From Bacteroides xylanisolvens XB1A (GTDB taxonomy: Bacteria; Bacteroidota; Bacteroidia; Bacteroidales; Bacteroidaceae): DNA of 64,000 nucleotides. A program made the translations under genes and the position numbers. The stretch lies in contig NC_021017.1 in assembly GCF_000210075.1 (NCBI RefSeq), forward strand, positions 5,827,428 through 5,891,427. The letters are read 5' to 3'. Position 1 is the first letter of the stretch, and each line of letters begins with the position of its first letter. Of the stretch, positions 1 through 7,500 are shown one piece after another. The notes under the pieces are model-generated. The model was not told where the DNA came from. It did no database searches and saw only the letters and a list, made by a program, of their open reading frames with translations.

Positions 1-22
1 TTTTTATATATGTTCTTGTCAA

Positions 23-589
23 TTATGCTTTTACACGTCCTACATAAGAACCATCGCGAGTGTCGATTTCAATTGTTTCACCTTCGTTGATGAACAACGG
101 AACACGTACGGTTGCTCCTGATTCTACAGTGGCAGGTTTCAGTGTGTTGGTAGCTGTATCACCTTTCACGCCCGGTTCTGTATAAGTCACCTTCATCTGA
201 ACCTTGATCGGCATATCTGCATAAAGAACAGTTTCAGTAGAAGCGTCAGAAACAACTTCCAATACTGCACCTTCGAGCAGGAAGTCAACACCGTTAATCA
301 AATCGTGAGCGATAGGGTGTTGGTCGAATGTTTCCTGGTTCATGAAGATATAATCTTCTCCTTCTTTATACAAAAATTGGTACGGACGACGTTCTACGCG
401 TACATCTTCCAACTTTTCACCGATGTTGAAACGGCGTTCAAGAACGTAACCGCTGACTACATCTTTCAGTTTAGTACGCATGAAAGTATTACCTTTACCT
501 GGTTTTACATGCAGGAATTCGATACAGAAATAGAGCTTTCCGTCCATACGGATACAAGTTCCGTTTTTGATGTCTTGAGCATTAATCAT
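23..589 (-). CDS. efp: Elongation factor P
   Basis: Translation factor that binds between the P and E sites of the ribosome and relieves stalling at polyproline stretches. The 188-aa length is normal for EF-P. The N-terminal KOW-like domain carries the loop PGKGN with Lys32 at its tip, the position that is modified in many bacteria; two OB-type domains follow. The C-terminal signature region (EIDTRDGSYVGRV) is present. A canonical Bacteroides promoter lies just upstream on the minus strand (648-679). The gene is divergent from rpmH. Confidence 0.97.
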   Translation of the reverse strand: MINAQDIKNGTCIRMDGKLYFCIEFLHVKPGKGNTFMRTKLKDVVSGYVLERRFNIGEKLEDVRVERRPYQFLYKEGEDYIFMNQETFDQHPIAHDLINGVDFLLEGAVLEVVSDASTETVLYADMPIKVQMKVTYTEPGVKGDTATNTLKPATVESGATVRVPLFINEGETIEIDTRDGSYVGRVKA

Positions 590-647
590 ACTGCTATTTT
601 TCTTAATATATTATTGTTATTTAATTGTTTTCGCAGGAATTCGACTG

Positions 648-679
648 CAAAAGTAATCTAAATCGGTAAAAAACACAAA
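648..679 (-). promoter_or_regulatory. Promoter of efp
   Basis: On the minus strand a -7 box TACTTTTG (648-655) is preceded by TTTG (676-679) with 20 bp between them, matching the Bacteroides TTTG / TAnnTTTG consensus. The efp start codon lies about 60 bp downstream. Confidence 0.75.
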
Positions 680-706
680 AACTTTTGAGCAAAAATGAGT
701 TATCTC

Positions 707-737
707 TTGGTTAATTTAAAAAAAGTGCCTATTTTTG
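707..737 (+). promoter_or_regulatory. Promoter of rpmH
   Basis: A -7 box TATTTTTG at 730-737 has a weak -33 element (TTGG, 707-710) 19 bp upstream. It is divergent from the efp promoter and about 45 bp before the rpmH start codon. Confidence 0.6.
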
Positions 738-781
738 CAGCCCGATTACGTAGAATAATAACATAAAAACAAGATACAGTA

Positions 782-940
782 ATGAAAAGAACATTTCAAC
801 CCTCTAACAGAAAGAGAAAGAACAAACACGGTTTCCGTGAGAGAATGGCATCGGCTAATGGTCGTAGAGTATTAGCTGCTCGTCGTGCGAAAGGCAGAAA
901 GAAACTGACTGTTTCTGATGAGTACAACGGACAAAAGTGA
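782..940 (+). CDS. rpmH: 50S ribosomal protein L34
   Basis: Small basic protein of the large ribosomal subunit. The 52-aa product starts MKRTFQPSNRKRKNKHGF and continues through the L34 signature (RMASANGRRVLAARRAKGRK), with a short C-terminal tail. Its length and start are typical of L34. It has its own promoter (730-737) and is followed at once by a strong intrinsic terminator, so it is probably monocistronic. Confidence 0.98.
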   Translation: MKRTFQPSNRKRKNKHGFRERMASANGRRVLAARRAKGRKKLTVSDEYNGQK

Positions 941-954
941 TAATCACTTGTCAT

Positions 955-1004
955 CAGGAAACAAAAAAGGCGGGGAATTTAATCTTCGCCTTTTTTGTTT
1001 CCTG
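955..1004 (+). terminator. Intrinsic terminator of rpmH
   Basis: A perfect 18-bp stem pairs 955-972 with 987-1004; the A-rich left and T-rich right arms contain AAAAAAGGCG and CGCCTTTTTT. It starts 14 bp after the rpmH stop codon. Confidence 0.85.
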
Positions 1005-1281
1005 ATTTTCAGGAGAATAGTATGTTAAAAAGCGCTATTGTTTGCTCTTGTTTATGACTTTTTGCTTTTCTTTGTGGAATAGAACAAGACTCATAAACAA
1101 ACATACGTAATAGAAGAGCAGATTCGGGGGATTTGAAACCCCGCATAAATATAATAATGTTGTTGAAATCTATAGGAGTGGGGATTATAGTTGCAGCAAT
1201 TCTGGCGATGATAAGCGTTCTTGCATAATAGATGAGGACATTTTTCATCGCCTACTTTTTAAAAGTTCAACTATTTTGTCG

Positions 1282-1289
1282 TATCTTTG
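1282..1289 (+). promoter_or_regulatory. -7 box before the PASTA gene
   Basis: TATCTTTG at 1282-1289 fits the TAnnTTTG consensus. It lies inside the longest possible reading frame, which would open at a TTG (1276), so translation must begin downstream, at ATG 1306 or 1312. No clear -33 element is visible. Confidence 0.6.
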
Positions 1290-1305
1290 GCGCATATTAA
1301 CAGCA

Positions 1306-1962
1306 ATGCGTATGACTATTAAAGAATTCTTTTCTTTTAAAACAAATAAATTCTTCTGGGTGAACATGATCGCCATGATTGTTGTGGTGGTAGTGATGAT
1401 ATTCGGTGTATTGAAATGGCTTGATATACATACTCATCATGGTGAAACTGTTGCCGTTCCCGATGTGAAAGGGATGACGGTGGACGAAGCAGCGAAAATG
1501 TTCCGGAATCACGGTTTGGTATATGTGATTTCTGATACCAAATATGTAAAGGATAAAGCAGCAGGTATCATTCTCGAACTGAAGCCGGGAGCCGGCGAGA
1601 AAGTGAAAGAAGGACGTACGGTATATCTGACTGTCAATACGTTGGATGTCCCTTTGCGTGCTATTCCCGATGTGGCGGACAACAGTTCGCTCCGCCAGGC
1701 GCAGGCTAAATTGCTGAATGCCGGTTTCAAACTGAATCAGGTTCAATTGGTAAATGGTGAGAAAGACTGGGTATACGGCGTGAAGTACCAGGGACGTCAG
1801 TTGGCTGCGGGTGAGAAAATTCCTGTGGGATCTTCGTTAACATTGATGGTCGGAAACGGCTCCGGTGATACGTCGGAAGAAGATTCAGCCGATGTTTCCG
1901 TAGATACGGACCAGCCGGTTACGTCAGAATCGTCATCTACTCAAGATGATAGTTGGTTTTAA
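1306..1962 (+). CDS. Membrane-anchored PASTA-domain protein
   Basis: A 218-aa protein with a short basic cytoplasmic head, one membrane segment (about residues 18-36, valine- and methionine-rich) and an external part. Two PASTA domains follow: one begins VPDVKGMTVDEAA, the second begins IPDVADNSSLRQAQ and ends before an acidic, Ser/Thr-rich tail. PASTA domains bind muropeptides or peptidoglycan in other proteins. No kinase or transpeptidase domain is attached. The start is set by the promoter box at 1282-1289. The gene leads a run with rluD (26-bp gap) and ddl, so a link to cell-wall synthesis is plausible but inferred. Confidence 0.85.
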   Translation: MRMTIKEFFSFKTNKFFWVNMIAMIVVVVVMIFGVLKWLDIHTHHGETVAVPDVKGMTVDEAAKMFRNHGLVYVISDTKYVKDKAAGIILELKPGAGEKVKEGRTVYLTVNTLDVPLRAIPDVADNSSLRQAQAKLLNAGFKLNQVQLVNGEKDWVYGVKYQGRQLAAGEKIPVGSSLTLMVGNGSGDTSEEDSADVSVDTDQPVTSESSSTQDDSWF

Positions 1963-1988
1963 TAGATAAATAACAGAAACGGACTCGC

Positions 1989-3062
1989 ATGATAGAGGAA
2001 GAACTTCCGGATGAACTGGAGAATGATTTGGACGATATAGAACCTGTCGGTGACGAATCCCAGCTTTACGAACACTTCCGCGTGGTTGTAGATAAGGGAC
2101 AGGCGATGGTCAGAGTCGACAAATATCTGTTCGAACGTATTGTCAATGCTTCGCGCAACCGTATTCAGAAGGCTGCTGAAGGCGGGTTCGTTATGGCCAA
2201 TGGCAAGCCGGTGAAGAGTAGCTACAAAGTGAAACCGCTGGATGTCATAACGGTGATGATGGATCGCCCCCGTTATGAAAACGAAATTATTCCTGAAGAT
2301 ATTCCCCTTACTATTGTTTATGAAGATCCATACGTAATGGTGGTGAATAAACCGGCAGGGTTGGTAGTGCATCCGGGACACGGAAACTATCACGGTACGC
2401 TGGTCAATGCGCTCGCCTGGCACATGAAGGATATACCGGATTACGATGCCAATGACCCGCACGTGGGACTTGTTCATCGCATCGATAAAGATACTTCGGG
2501 CTTGCTGGTGATTGCCAAGACACCGGATGCCAAAACAAATCTGGGACTCCAATTTTTTAATAAGACTACCAAACGCAGATATCGTGCTCTGGTGTGGGGC
2601 GTTGTGGAACAGGATGAAGGAACGATTGTCGGTAATATCGCCCGCAATCCGAAAGACCGGATGCAGATGGCGGTGATGTCCGACCCGACGGTGGGCAAGC
2701 ATGCCGTTACGCACTACCGTGTATTGGAAAGACTGGGCTACGTAACCCTTGTGGAATGTATACTTGAAACAGGACGTACCCATCAGATTCGTGTCCACAT
2801 GAAGCATATCGGCCATGTATTGTTCAATGACGAACGCTATGGCGGGCATGAGATACTGAAAGGAACTCATTTTAGTAAATACAAACAGTTTGTAAATAAT
2901 TGCTTTGACACTTGTCCCCGACAGGCTTTGCATGCTATGACGTTGGGGTTTGTGCATCCCGTCACAGGTGAGGAGATGTACTTTACTTCCGAACTTCCGG
3001 ATGACATGACCCGGCTTATCGAGAAGTGGAGAGGCTATATAAGTAATAGAGAATTAGAATGA
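1989..3062 (+). CDS. rluD: RluD-family 23S rRNA pseudouridine synthase
   Basis: Converts uridines in helix 69 of 23S rRNA to pseudouridine in the family's best-known members. The 357-aa protein has an acidic N-terminal extension, an S4 RNA-binding domain (about residues 42-100) and an RsuA/RluA catalytic domain. The signature HRIDKDTSGLLVIAK is present, with Asp166 as the expected catalytic aspartate. The stop overlaps the ddl start by 4 bp (ATGA), so the two are translationally coupled. RluC-type specificity cannot be excluded from sequence alone. Confidence 0.93.
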   Translation: MIEEELPDELENDLDDIEPVGDESQLYEHFRVVVDKGQAMVRVDKYLFERIVNASRNRIQKAAEGGFVMANGKPVKSSYKVKPLDVITVMMDRPRYENEIIPEDIPLTIVYEDPYVMVVNKPAGLVVHPGHGNYHGTLVNALAWHMKDIPDYDANDPHVGLVHRIDKDTSGLLVIAKTPDAKTNLGLQFFNKTTKRRYRALVWGVVEQDEGTIVGNIARNPKDRMQMAVMSDPTVGKHAVTHYRVLERLGYVTLVECILETGRTHQIRVHMKHIGHVLFNDERYGGHEILKGTHFSKYKQFVNNCFDTCPRQALHAMTLGFVHPVTGEEMYFTSELPDDMTRLIEKWRGYISNRELE

Positions 3063-4033
3063 AACGCAACATCGCTATCGTAGCAGGAGGGGATACCTCT
3101 GAAATCGTAGTTTCCCTGCGTAGTGCACAGGGTATTTATTCCTTTATTGATAAGGAAAAGTATAATTTGTATATCGTGGAGATGGAAGGCCGTCGCTGGG
3201 AAGTACAATTGCCGGACGGAAATAAAGTGCCGGTAGATAGAAATGACTTTAGTTTTACGAACGGAACGGAAAAGGTTGTGTTCGACTTTGCTTATATTAC
3301 CATCCATGGTACGCCCGGTGAGGATGGTCGCCTGCAAGGCTATTTTGATATGATGCGTATACCGTATTCCTGTTGTGGAGTATTGGCAGCTGCCATTACA
3401 TACGACAAGTTTACCTGCAATCAATATCTGAAAGCTTTTGGAGTGCGCATTGCCGAATCATTGTTGCTGCGCCAGGGACAATCGATTTCTGACGAGGAAG
3501 TAGTGGAAAAGATCGGTCTGCCTTGTTTTATCAAGCCTAGTCTGGGAGGTTCGAGCTTCGGAGTTACGAAAGTAAAGACAAAAGAACAAATACAGCCGGC
3601 TATTGTTAAAGCTTTCGGAGAGGCGCAAGAAGTGCTTGTAGAAGCGTTTATGGATGGAACGGAACTGACTTGCGGCTGCTATAAGACCAAAGAGAAGACA
3701 GTCATCTTCCCGCCTACGGAAGTGGTGACGCACAATGAGTTCTTTGATTATGATGCTAAATATAATGGACAGGTAGATGAAATCACTCCTGCGCGTATCT
3801 CGGACGAACTGACCAAGCGTGTGCAGATGTTGACTTCGGCTATCTATGATATATTAGGTTGCTCCGGCATTATCCGTGTAGATTATATTGTGACTGCCGG
3901 TGAAAAACTGAATCTTCTCGAAGTAAACACTACTCCGGGAATGACTACTACCAGCTTTATTCCCCAGCAGGTGCGTGCAGCCGGACTGGATATAAAGGAT
4001 GTGATGACCGATATTATTGAAAACAAATTTTAA
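3059..4033 (+). CDS. ddl: D-alanine--D-alanine ligase
   Basis: ATP-grasp enzyme joining two D-alanines for the peptidoglycan stem peptide, acting in the cytoplasm. The 324-aa protein contains the ATP-grasp segment IKPSLGGSSFGVTKVK (around residue 160) and the C-terminal metal-binding region LLEVNTTPGMTTTSFIPQQ, typical of Ddl. The N-terminal domain has IVAGGDTSEIVVSLRSA in place of the usual GGxSxEHEVS motif, a Bacteroides-type variant. It overlaps rluD by 4 bp and is followed by an acyltransferase 7 bp downstream. Confidence 0.95.
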   Translation: MKRNIAIVAGGDTSEIVVSLRSAQGIYSFIDKEKYNLYIVEMEGRRWEVQLPDGNKVPVDRNDFSFTNGTEKVVFDFAYITIHGTPGEDGRLQGYFDMMRIPYSCCGVLAAAITYDKFTCNQYLKAFGVRIAESLLLRQGQSISDEEVVEKIGLPCFIKPSLGGSSFGVTKVKTKEQIQPAIVKAFGEAQEVLVEAFMDGTELTCGCYKTKEKTVIFPPTEVVTHNEFFDYDAKYNGQVDEITPARISDELTKRVQMLTSAIYDILGCSGIIRVDYIVTAGEKLNLLEVNTTPGMTTTSFIPQQVRAAGLDIKDVMTDIIENKF

Positions 4034-4040
4034 TCACGTG

Positions 4041-5189
4041 ATGGATCTGACAGAGTTTAATGAAATTCGTCCTTACAATGATGAGGAACTTCCTCAAATC
4101 TTTGAGGAACTGATTGCCGATCCGGCTTTTCAGAAAGCTGCTACCGGGGCTATACCGAACGTTCCATTTGAACTTCTGGCGCAGAAAATGCGTGCCTGTA
4201 AGACTAAACTTGATTTTCAGGAGGCATTTTGCTATGGCATTTTGTGGAAGATAGCGGCAGATCATACCGCCGGGCTGACACTGGATCATACCGCCATACC
4301 GGATAAAAGTAAAGCTTATACGTATATATCGAATCATAGAGACATTATTCTCGATTCGGGCTTTCTCTCTATTTTGTTGATTGACCAGGGAATGGATACG
4401 GTAGAAATAGCGATTGGAGATAATTTGCTGATTTATCCCTGGATTAAGAAACTGGTACGTGTCAATAAATCATTCATTGTGCAGCGGGCATTGACAATGC
4501 GGCAGATGTTGGAATCTTCAGCACGTATGTCCCGTTATATGCATTACACCATTTCGGAGAACAAACAGTCTATTTGGATTGCGCAGCGTGAAGGACGTGC
4601 AAAAGATTCGAATGACCGTACACAAGACAGTGTGTTGAAAATGCTGGCAATGGGTGGTGAAGGTGATTTGATAGACCGTTTGATGGAAATGAATATTGCT
4701 CCGCTTGCTATTTCATACGAATATGACCCGTGTGATTTTCTGAAAGCGCAGGAGTTTCAGTTGAAGAGAGACATCGAAGGGTATAAGAAGACGACGCAGG
4801 ACGATTTGATTAATATGCAAACCGGTCTTTTCGGATATAAAGGCAGGGTACATTTTCAGGTTGCCCCTTGTCTGAATGATGATCTGAAAGAGTTGGACCG
4901 TTCGTTGCCGAAACCGGATTTGTTTGCCCGTATCTCTGCCTGTATTGACCGCCGCATTCATCGTAACTACCAGATATATCCGGGAAATTATGTGGCGTAC
5001 GATTGGCTGAATGGCACGACGGAATTCGTGTCCAATTACACGGAAGAAGAGAAACAACAGTTTATGAACTATATTGAACAACAATTGGCAAAGATCAAGA
5101 TTCCGAATAAGGATGAGGACTTTTTGCGTGAGAAGTTGTTATTAATGTATTCCAATCCGTTAGTTAATTATTTAGCAGCTTGCCGATGA
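4041..5189 (+). CDS. PlsC/PlsB-like acyltransferase
   Basis: A 382-aa protein resembling glycerol-phosphate acyltransferases: the central YISNHRDIILDSGF resembles the acceptor-binding NHx4D motif, and IAIGDNLL and VQRALTMRQM follow where later blocks are expected. The histidine and the second aspartate are separated by five residues, not four, so exact chemistry is uncertain. A longer frame opens at TTG 4017 inside ddl; ATG 4041, just after the ddl stop, is the better start. Last member of the run before two lipoprotein genes; its end overlaps the next gene by 4 bp. Confidence 0.7.
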   Translation: MDLTEFNEIRPYNDEELPQIFEELIADPAFQKAATGAIPNVPFELLAQKMRACKTKLDFQEAFCYGILWKIAADHTAGLTLDHTAIPDKSKAYTYISNHRDIILDSGFLSILLIDQGMDTVEIAIGDNLLIYPWIKKLVRVNKSFIVQRALTMRQMLESSARMSRYMHYTISENKQSIWIAQREGRAKDSNDRTQDSVLKMLAMGGEGDLIDRLMEMNIAPLAISYEYDPCDFLKAQEFQLKRDIEGYKKTTQDDLINMQTGLFGYKGRVHFQVAPCLNDDLKELDRSLPKPDLFARISACIDRRIHRNYQIYPGNYVAYDWLNGTTEFVSNYTEEEKQQFMNYIEQQLAKIKIPNKDEDFLREKLLLMYSNPLVNYLAACR

Positions 5190-5887
5190 AAAGAAGAAAA
5201 TTACATGTTATTTGGTTGTGGGGATTGCTTTTCCTGATGACTGCCTGTGGAGATGATGATTATTATTATCCTTCGGTGAAACTGGAATTTGTGACTGTAG
5301 AGGCCGGGGAAGACGGTCGTATACAAACGCTTATTCCTGATAAGGGAGAGGCTTTGCCTGTGGCGGAAGACCGTACGGGTTCTACTATTGCCGCAAATAC
5401 CTCCAGACGTGTAATGAGTAACTATGAAGTGCTTCCGGATGGAAGTGCGGCTACTATATATTCTTTGCAATCGCTCATTGTGCCGGTGCCTAAGCCGGAA
5501 GATGATCCGGTGTATAAAGACGGTATAAAGCAAGACCCGGTAGAGGTGGTCAGTATCTGGCTGGGGAGGGATTATCTGAATATGATTCTGAATCTAAAAG
5601 TCAGTACAGGCAAAGGACATACTTTCGGCATAGTGGAAGATGTGTCTGAACTTAAAACAAATGGTATTGTGAATATGTTATTATACCATGATGCGAACAG
5701 TGATGAAGAATACTATAATCGGCGTGCTTACATCTCTGTTCCTTTGGCGCAATATATTGATGAAGAGCATCCTGGCCGGACTATAAATATTAAGTTTAAA
5801 TATTGTACGTACGATAAGGATGGATCTGCGGTAGTATCTGAAAAGTATTGTGATCCCGGGTTTGACTATACTCCTGGGCAGAATTGA
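5186..5887 (+). CDS. NigD-like lipoprotein
   Basis: A 233-aa lipoprotein: a basic N-terminus, a hydrophobic segment and a lipobox LMTAC put the acylated cysteine near residue 20. The mature part begins with an acidic, Tyr-rich stretch (GDDDYYYPSVKLEF) characteristic of the NigD-like family found across Bacteroides. NigD was named from a bacteriocin cluster, but the function of family members is unknown. ATG 5186 is preferred over TTG 5180. The start overlaps the acyltransferase stop; a rhodanese lipoprotein follows 14 bp downstream. Confidence 0.75.
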   Translation: MKRRKLHVIWLWGLLFLMTACGDDDYYYPSVKLEFVTVEAGEDGRIQTLIPDKGEALPVAEDRTGSTIAANTSRRVMSNYEVLPDGSAATIYSLQSLIVPVPKPEDDPVYKDGIKQDPVEVVSIWLGRDYLNMILNLKVSTGKGHTFGIVEDVSELKTNGIVNMLLYHDANSDEEYYNRRAYISVPLAQYIDEEHPGRTINIKFKYCTYDKDGSAVVSEKYCDPGFDYTPGQN

Positions 5888-5901
5888 ATAATAGAGTATA
5901 T

Positions 5902-6294
5902 ATGTTTAAATTGAATCAATTAATCGTGGGGATATTTTTATTTCTCTCTTCCCTTTTCTCTTGTCAGCAGAAAGGAGATTTTCAATCCATGAATGTAGAG
6001 GAATTTGATTCTCTTATTCAGAATGAGGATATACAACGTCTGGATGTCCGCACACTTGCGGAATATTCGGAGGGGCACATCACGAAGACAATCAATATCA
6101 ATGTGATGGATGATTCTTTTGCTTCAATGGCTGATTCATTATTACAGAAGGATAAACCGGTGGCTGTGTATTGCCGTAGTGGTAATCGGAGCAAGAAGGC
6201 TGCGGCAATTTTGAGTGAGAAGGGCTATAAGGTCTTTGAGCTTGATAAAGGATTTAATTCCTGGCAGGAGGCTGGCAAAGAAATAGAGAAATAA
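5902..6294 (+). CDS. Rhodanese-like lipoprotein
   Basis: A 130-aa exported protein with a signal peptide and lipobox (SSLFSC), then a single rhodanese domain. The active-site loop CRSGNRSKKAA has the catalytic cysteine expected for sulfur transfer or thiol redox chemistry, and the domain opens with QRLDVRTLAEYSEGHI. The likely start is ATG 5902; an upstream in-frame TTG (5884) lies inside the preceding stop. The real substrate in the envelope is not evident. It ends the rluD-ddl run and is followed by hairpins. Confidence 0.88.
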   Translation: MFKLNQLIVGIFLFLSSLFSCQQKGDFQSMNVEEFDSLIQNEDIQRLDVRTLAEYSEGHITKTININVMDDSFASMADSLLQKDKPVAVYCRSGNRSKKAAAILSEKGYKVFELDKGFNSWQEAGKEIEK

Positions 6295-6301
6295 GGTAAA
6301 G

Positions 6302-6324
6302 AGCGGGGTAAGTAATAGCCCGCT
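6302..6324 (+). terminator. Probable terminator after the rhodanese gene
   Basis: A short hairpin pairs AGCGGG with CCCGCT and is followed by TTTTATTTT. It starts 7 bp after the stop codon. Confidence 0.6.
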
Positions 6325-6339
6325 TTTATTTTAAATACA

Positions 6340-6424
6340 ATAAGAACAAAAGAACATCTCAATTTTCAAATCCTGTTTTTATATTTATAAGTAGGATTTT
6401 AAGGAGATGTTCTTTTGTTCTTAT
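6340..6424. repeat. Perfect 21-bp inverted repeat with a nested hairpin
   Basis: The left arm 6340-6360 is the exact reverse complement of 6404-6424. Inside the 43-bp loop a second perfect pair, AAATCCT (6368-6374) and AGGATTT (6393-6399), extends the fold. It lies between converging genes, the rhodanese gene and argF'. Confidence 0.85.
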
Positions 6425-6434
6425 GCGTTGATGG

Positions 6435-6454
6435 AAGAGGCTTTTCGGCCTCTT
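6435..6454. terminator. Hairpin at the 3' side of argF'
   Basis: AAGAGGC (6435-6441) pairs with GCCTCTT (6448-6454) around a 6-nt loop. On the plus strand it is followed by TATTTTT; on the minus strand it follows the argF' stop by 10 bp. It may serve either direction. Confidence 0.6.
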
Positions 6455-6464
6455 TATTTTTCGG

Positions 6465-7421
6465 TTATTTCAGTCCTTCCAATAGTCTCTTCAGAACGAC
6501 AGTTGCCGAAATCTCACGATTGGCCGCTTCCGGAATAACGATCGATTGCGGGCTTTCGATCACATCGTCTGTCACAATCATATTTCTGCGAACCGGAAGA
6601 CAATGCATGAAATAAGCGTTGTTGGTAACTGCCATTTGACGGTCGCTGACTGTCCAATCACGATCTTTACTTAATATCTGTCCGTAATTGTCGCCGGAAT
6701 AAGCTGCCCAGTTCTTGGCATATATAAAGTCGGCTCCTTCGAAAGCCTTCATCTGGTCGTATTCTACTTTTGCGTTGCCTACAAATTGCGGGGCGAGTTC
6801 ATAACCTTCGGGGTGGGTGATGACAAATTCGTAATCCGTTGCGTTCATCCATTCGGCAAAAGAATTGGGAACAGCTTGTGGCAATGGACGTGGATGTGGA
6901 GCCCAGGTCATGACCACTTTAGGACGTGCTGTTTTCTTGTATTCTTCAATGGTAATCAAGTCGGCAAAGCTCTGCAATGGGTGGCGTGTTGCCGCTTCCA
7001 TCGAAAAGACGGGACGTCCGGAGTATTGGATAAATTGATTGATAATCGTTTCCTGATAGTCAAAGTCGCGGTTTTCGAAACGGGCGAAAGAGCGTACTCC
7101 GATGAGATCACAATAACAGCCCATCACCGGAATGGCTTCTAAGATATGTTCCGGTTTATCGCCATCCATAATTACGCCACGTTCGGTTTCCAGTTTCCAT
7201 GCACCTTGATTGATATCTAGTACCATTACATTCATTCCCAAGTTGATTGCAGCTTTCTGTGTGCTAAGGCGGGTGCGCAGACTGGAGTTGAAGAAGATCA
7301 TCATCAAAGTCTTGTTTCGTCCCAGTTCTACATATTTGAAACGATCTTTTTTAATTTCGAATGCTTCTGCAAGGGCTGATTTTAAATCGCCGATGTCCTG
7401 TACGCAAGTAAATTTCTTCAT
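6465..7421 (-). CDS. argF': N-succinylornithine carbamoyltransferase
   Basis: Transfers the carbamoyl group to N-succinyl-L-ornithine, an arginine step used by Bacteroides in place of classical ornithine carbamoyltransferase. The 318-aa protein has carbamoyl-phosphate motif SSLRTR (residues 46-51), HPLQ, and the C-terminal HCLPVRR. Residue 90 is proline (in MDGDKP); work on the B. fragilis enzyme showed that Pro at this site selects succinylornithine, whereas Glu selects acetylornithine. It lies 79 bp downstream of proA on the same strand and is probably cotranscribed. Confidence 0.94.
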   Translation of the reverse strand: MKKFTCVQDIGDLKSALAEAFEIKKDRFKYVELGRNKTLMMIFFNSSLRTRLSTQKAAINLGMNVMVLDINQGAWKLETERGVIMDGDKPEHILEAIPVMGCYCDLIGVRSFARFENRDFDYQETIINQFIQYSGRPVFSMEAATRHPLQSFADLITIEEYKKTARPKVVMTWAPHPRPLPQAVPNSFAEWMNATDYEFVITHPEGYELAPQFVGNAKVEYDQMKAFEGADFIYAKNWAAYSGDNYGQILSKDRDWTVSDRQMAVTNNAYFMHCLPVRRNMIVTDDVIESPQSIVIPEAANREISATVVLKRLLEGLK

Positions 7422-7500
7422 ATCATTTATCTTTTAATTCTTAATTTTCAATTAGTTTCGTTCAATACCTTGTTTGATTTTTAACGATAAAGGTATCGTC

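Noticed and set aside
1124..1150. tRNA-like GGGG/CCCC hairpin
   Set aside because: Only a short stem (around GGGGATTTGAAACCCC) is present; no cloverleaf can be completed.
1009..1248. A 79-codon minus-strand frame between rpmH and the PASTA gene
   Set aside because: No family-like features, no promoter box before it, and it spans the region next to the PASTA promoter; the 277-bp gap is more likely non-coding.
1959..2957. A 332-codon open frame on the minus strand
   Set aside because: It lies wholly antisense to rluD, whose protein shows clear family motifs; the antisense product has no recognisable motif and is His-rich from codon mirroring.
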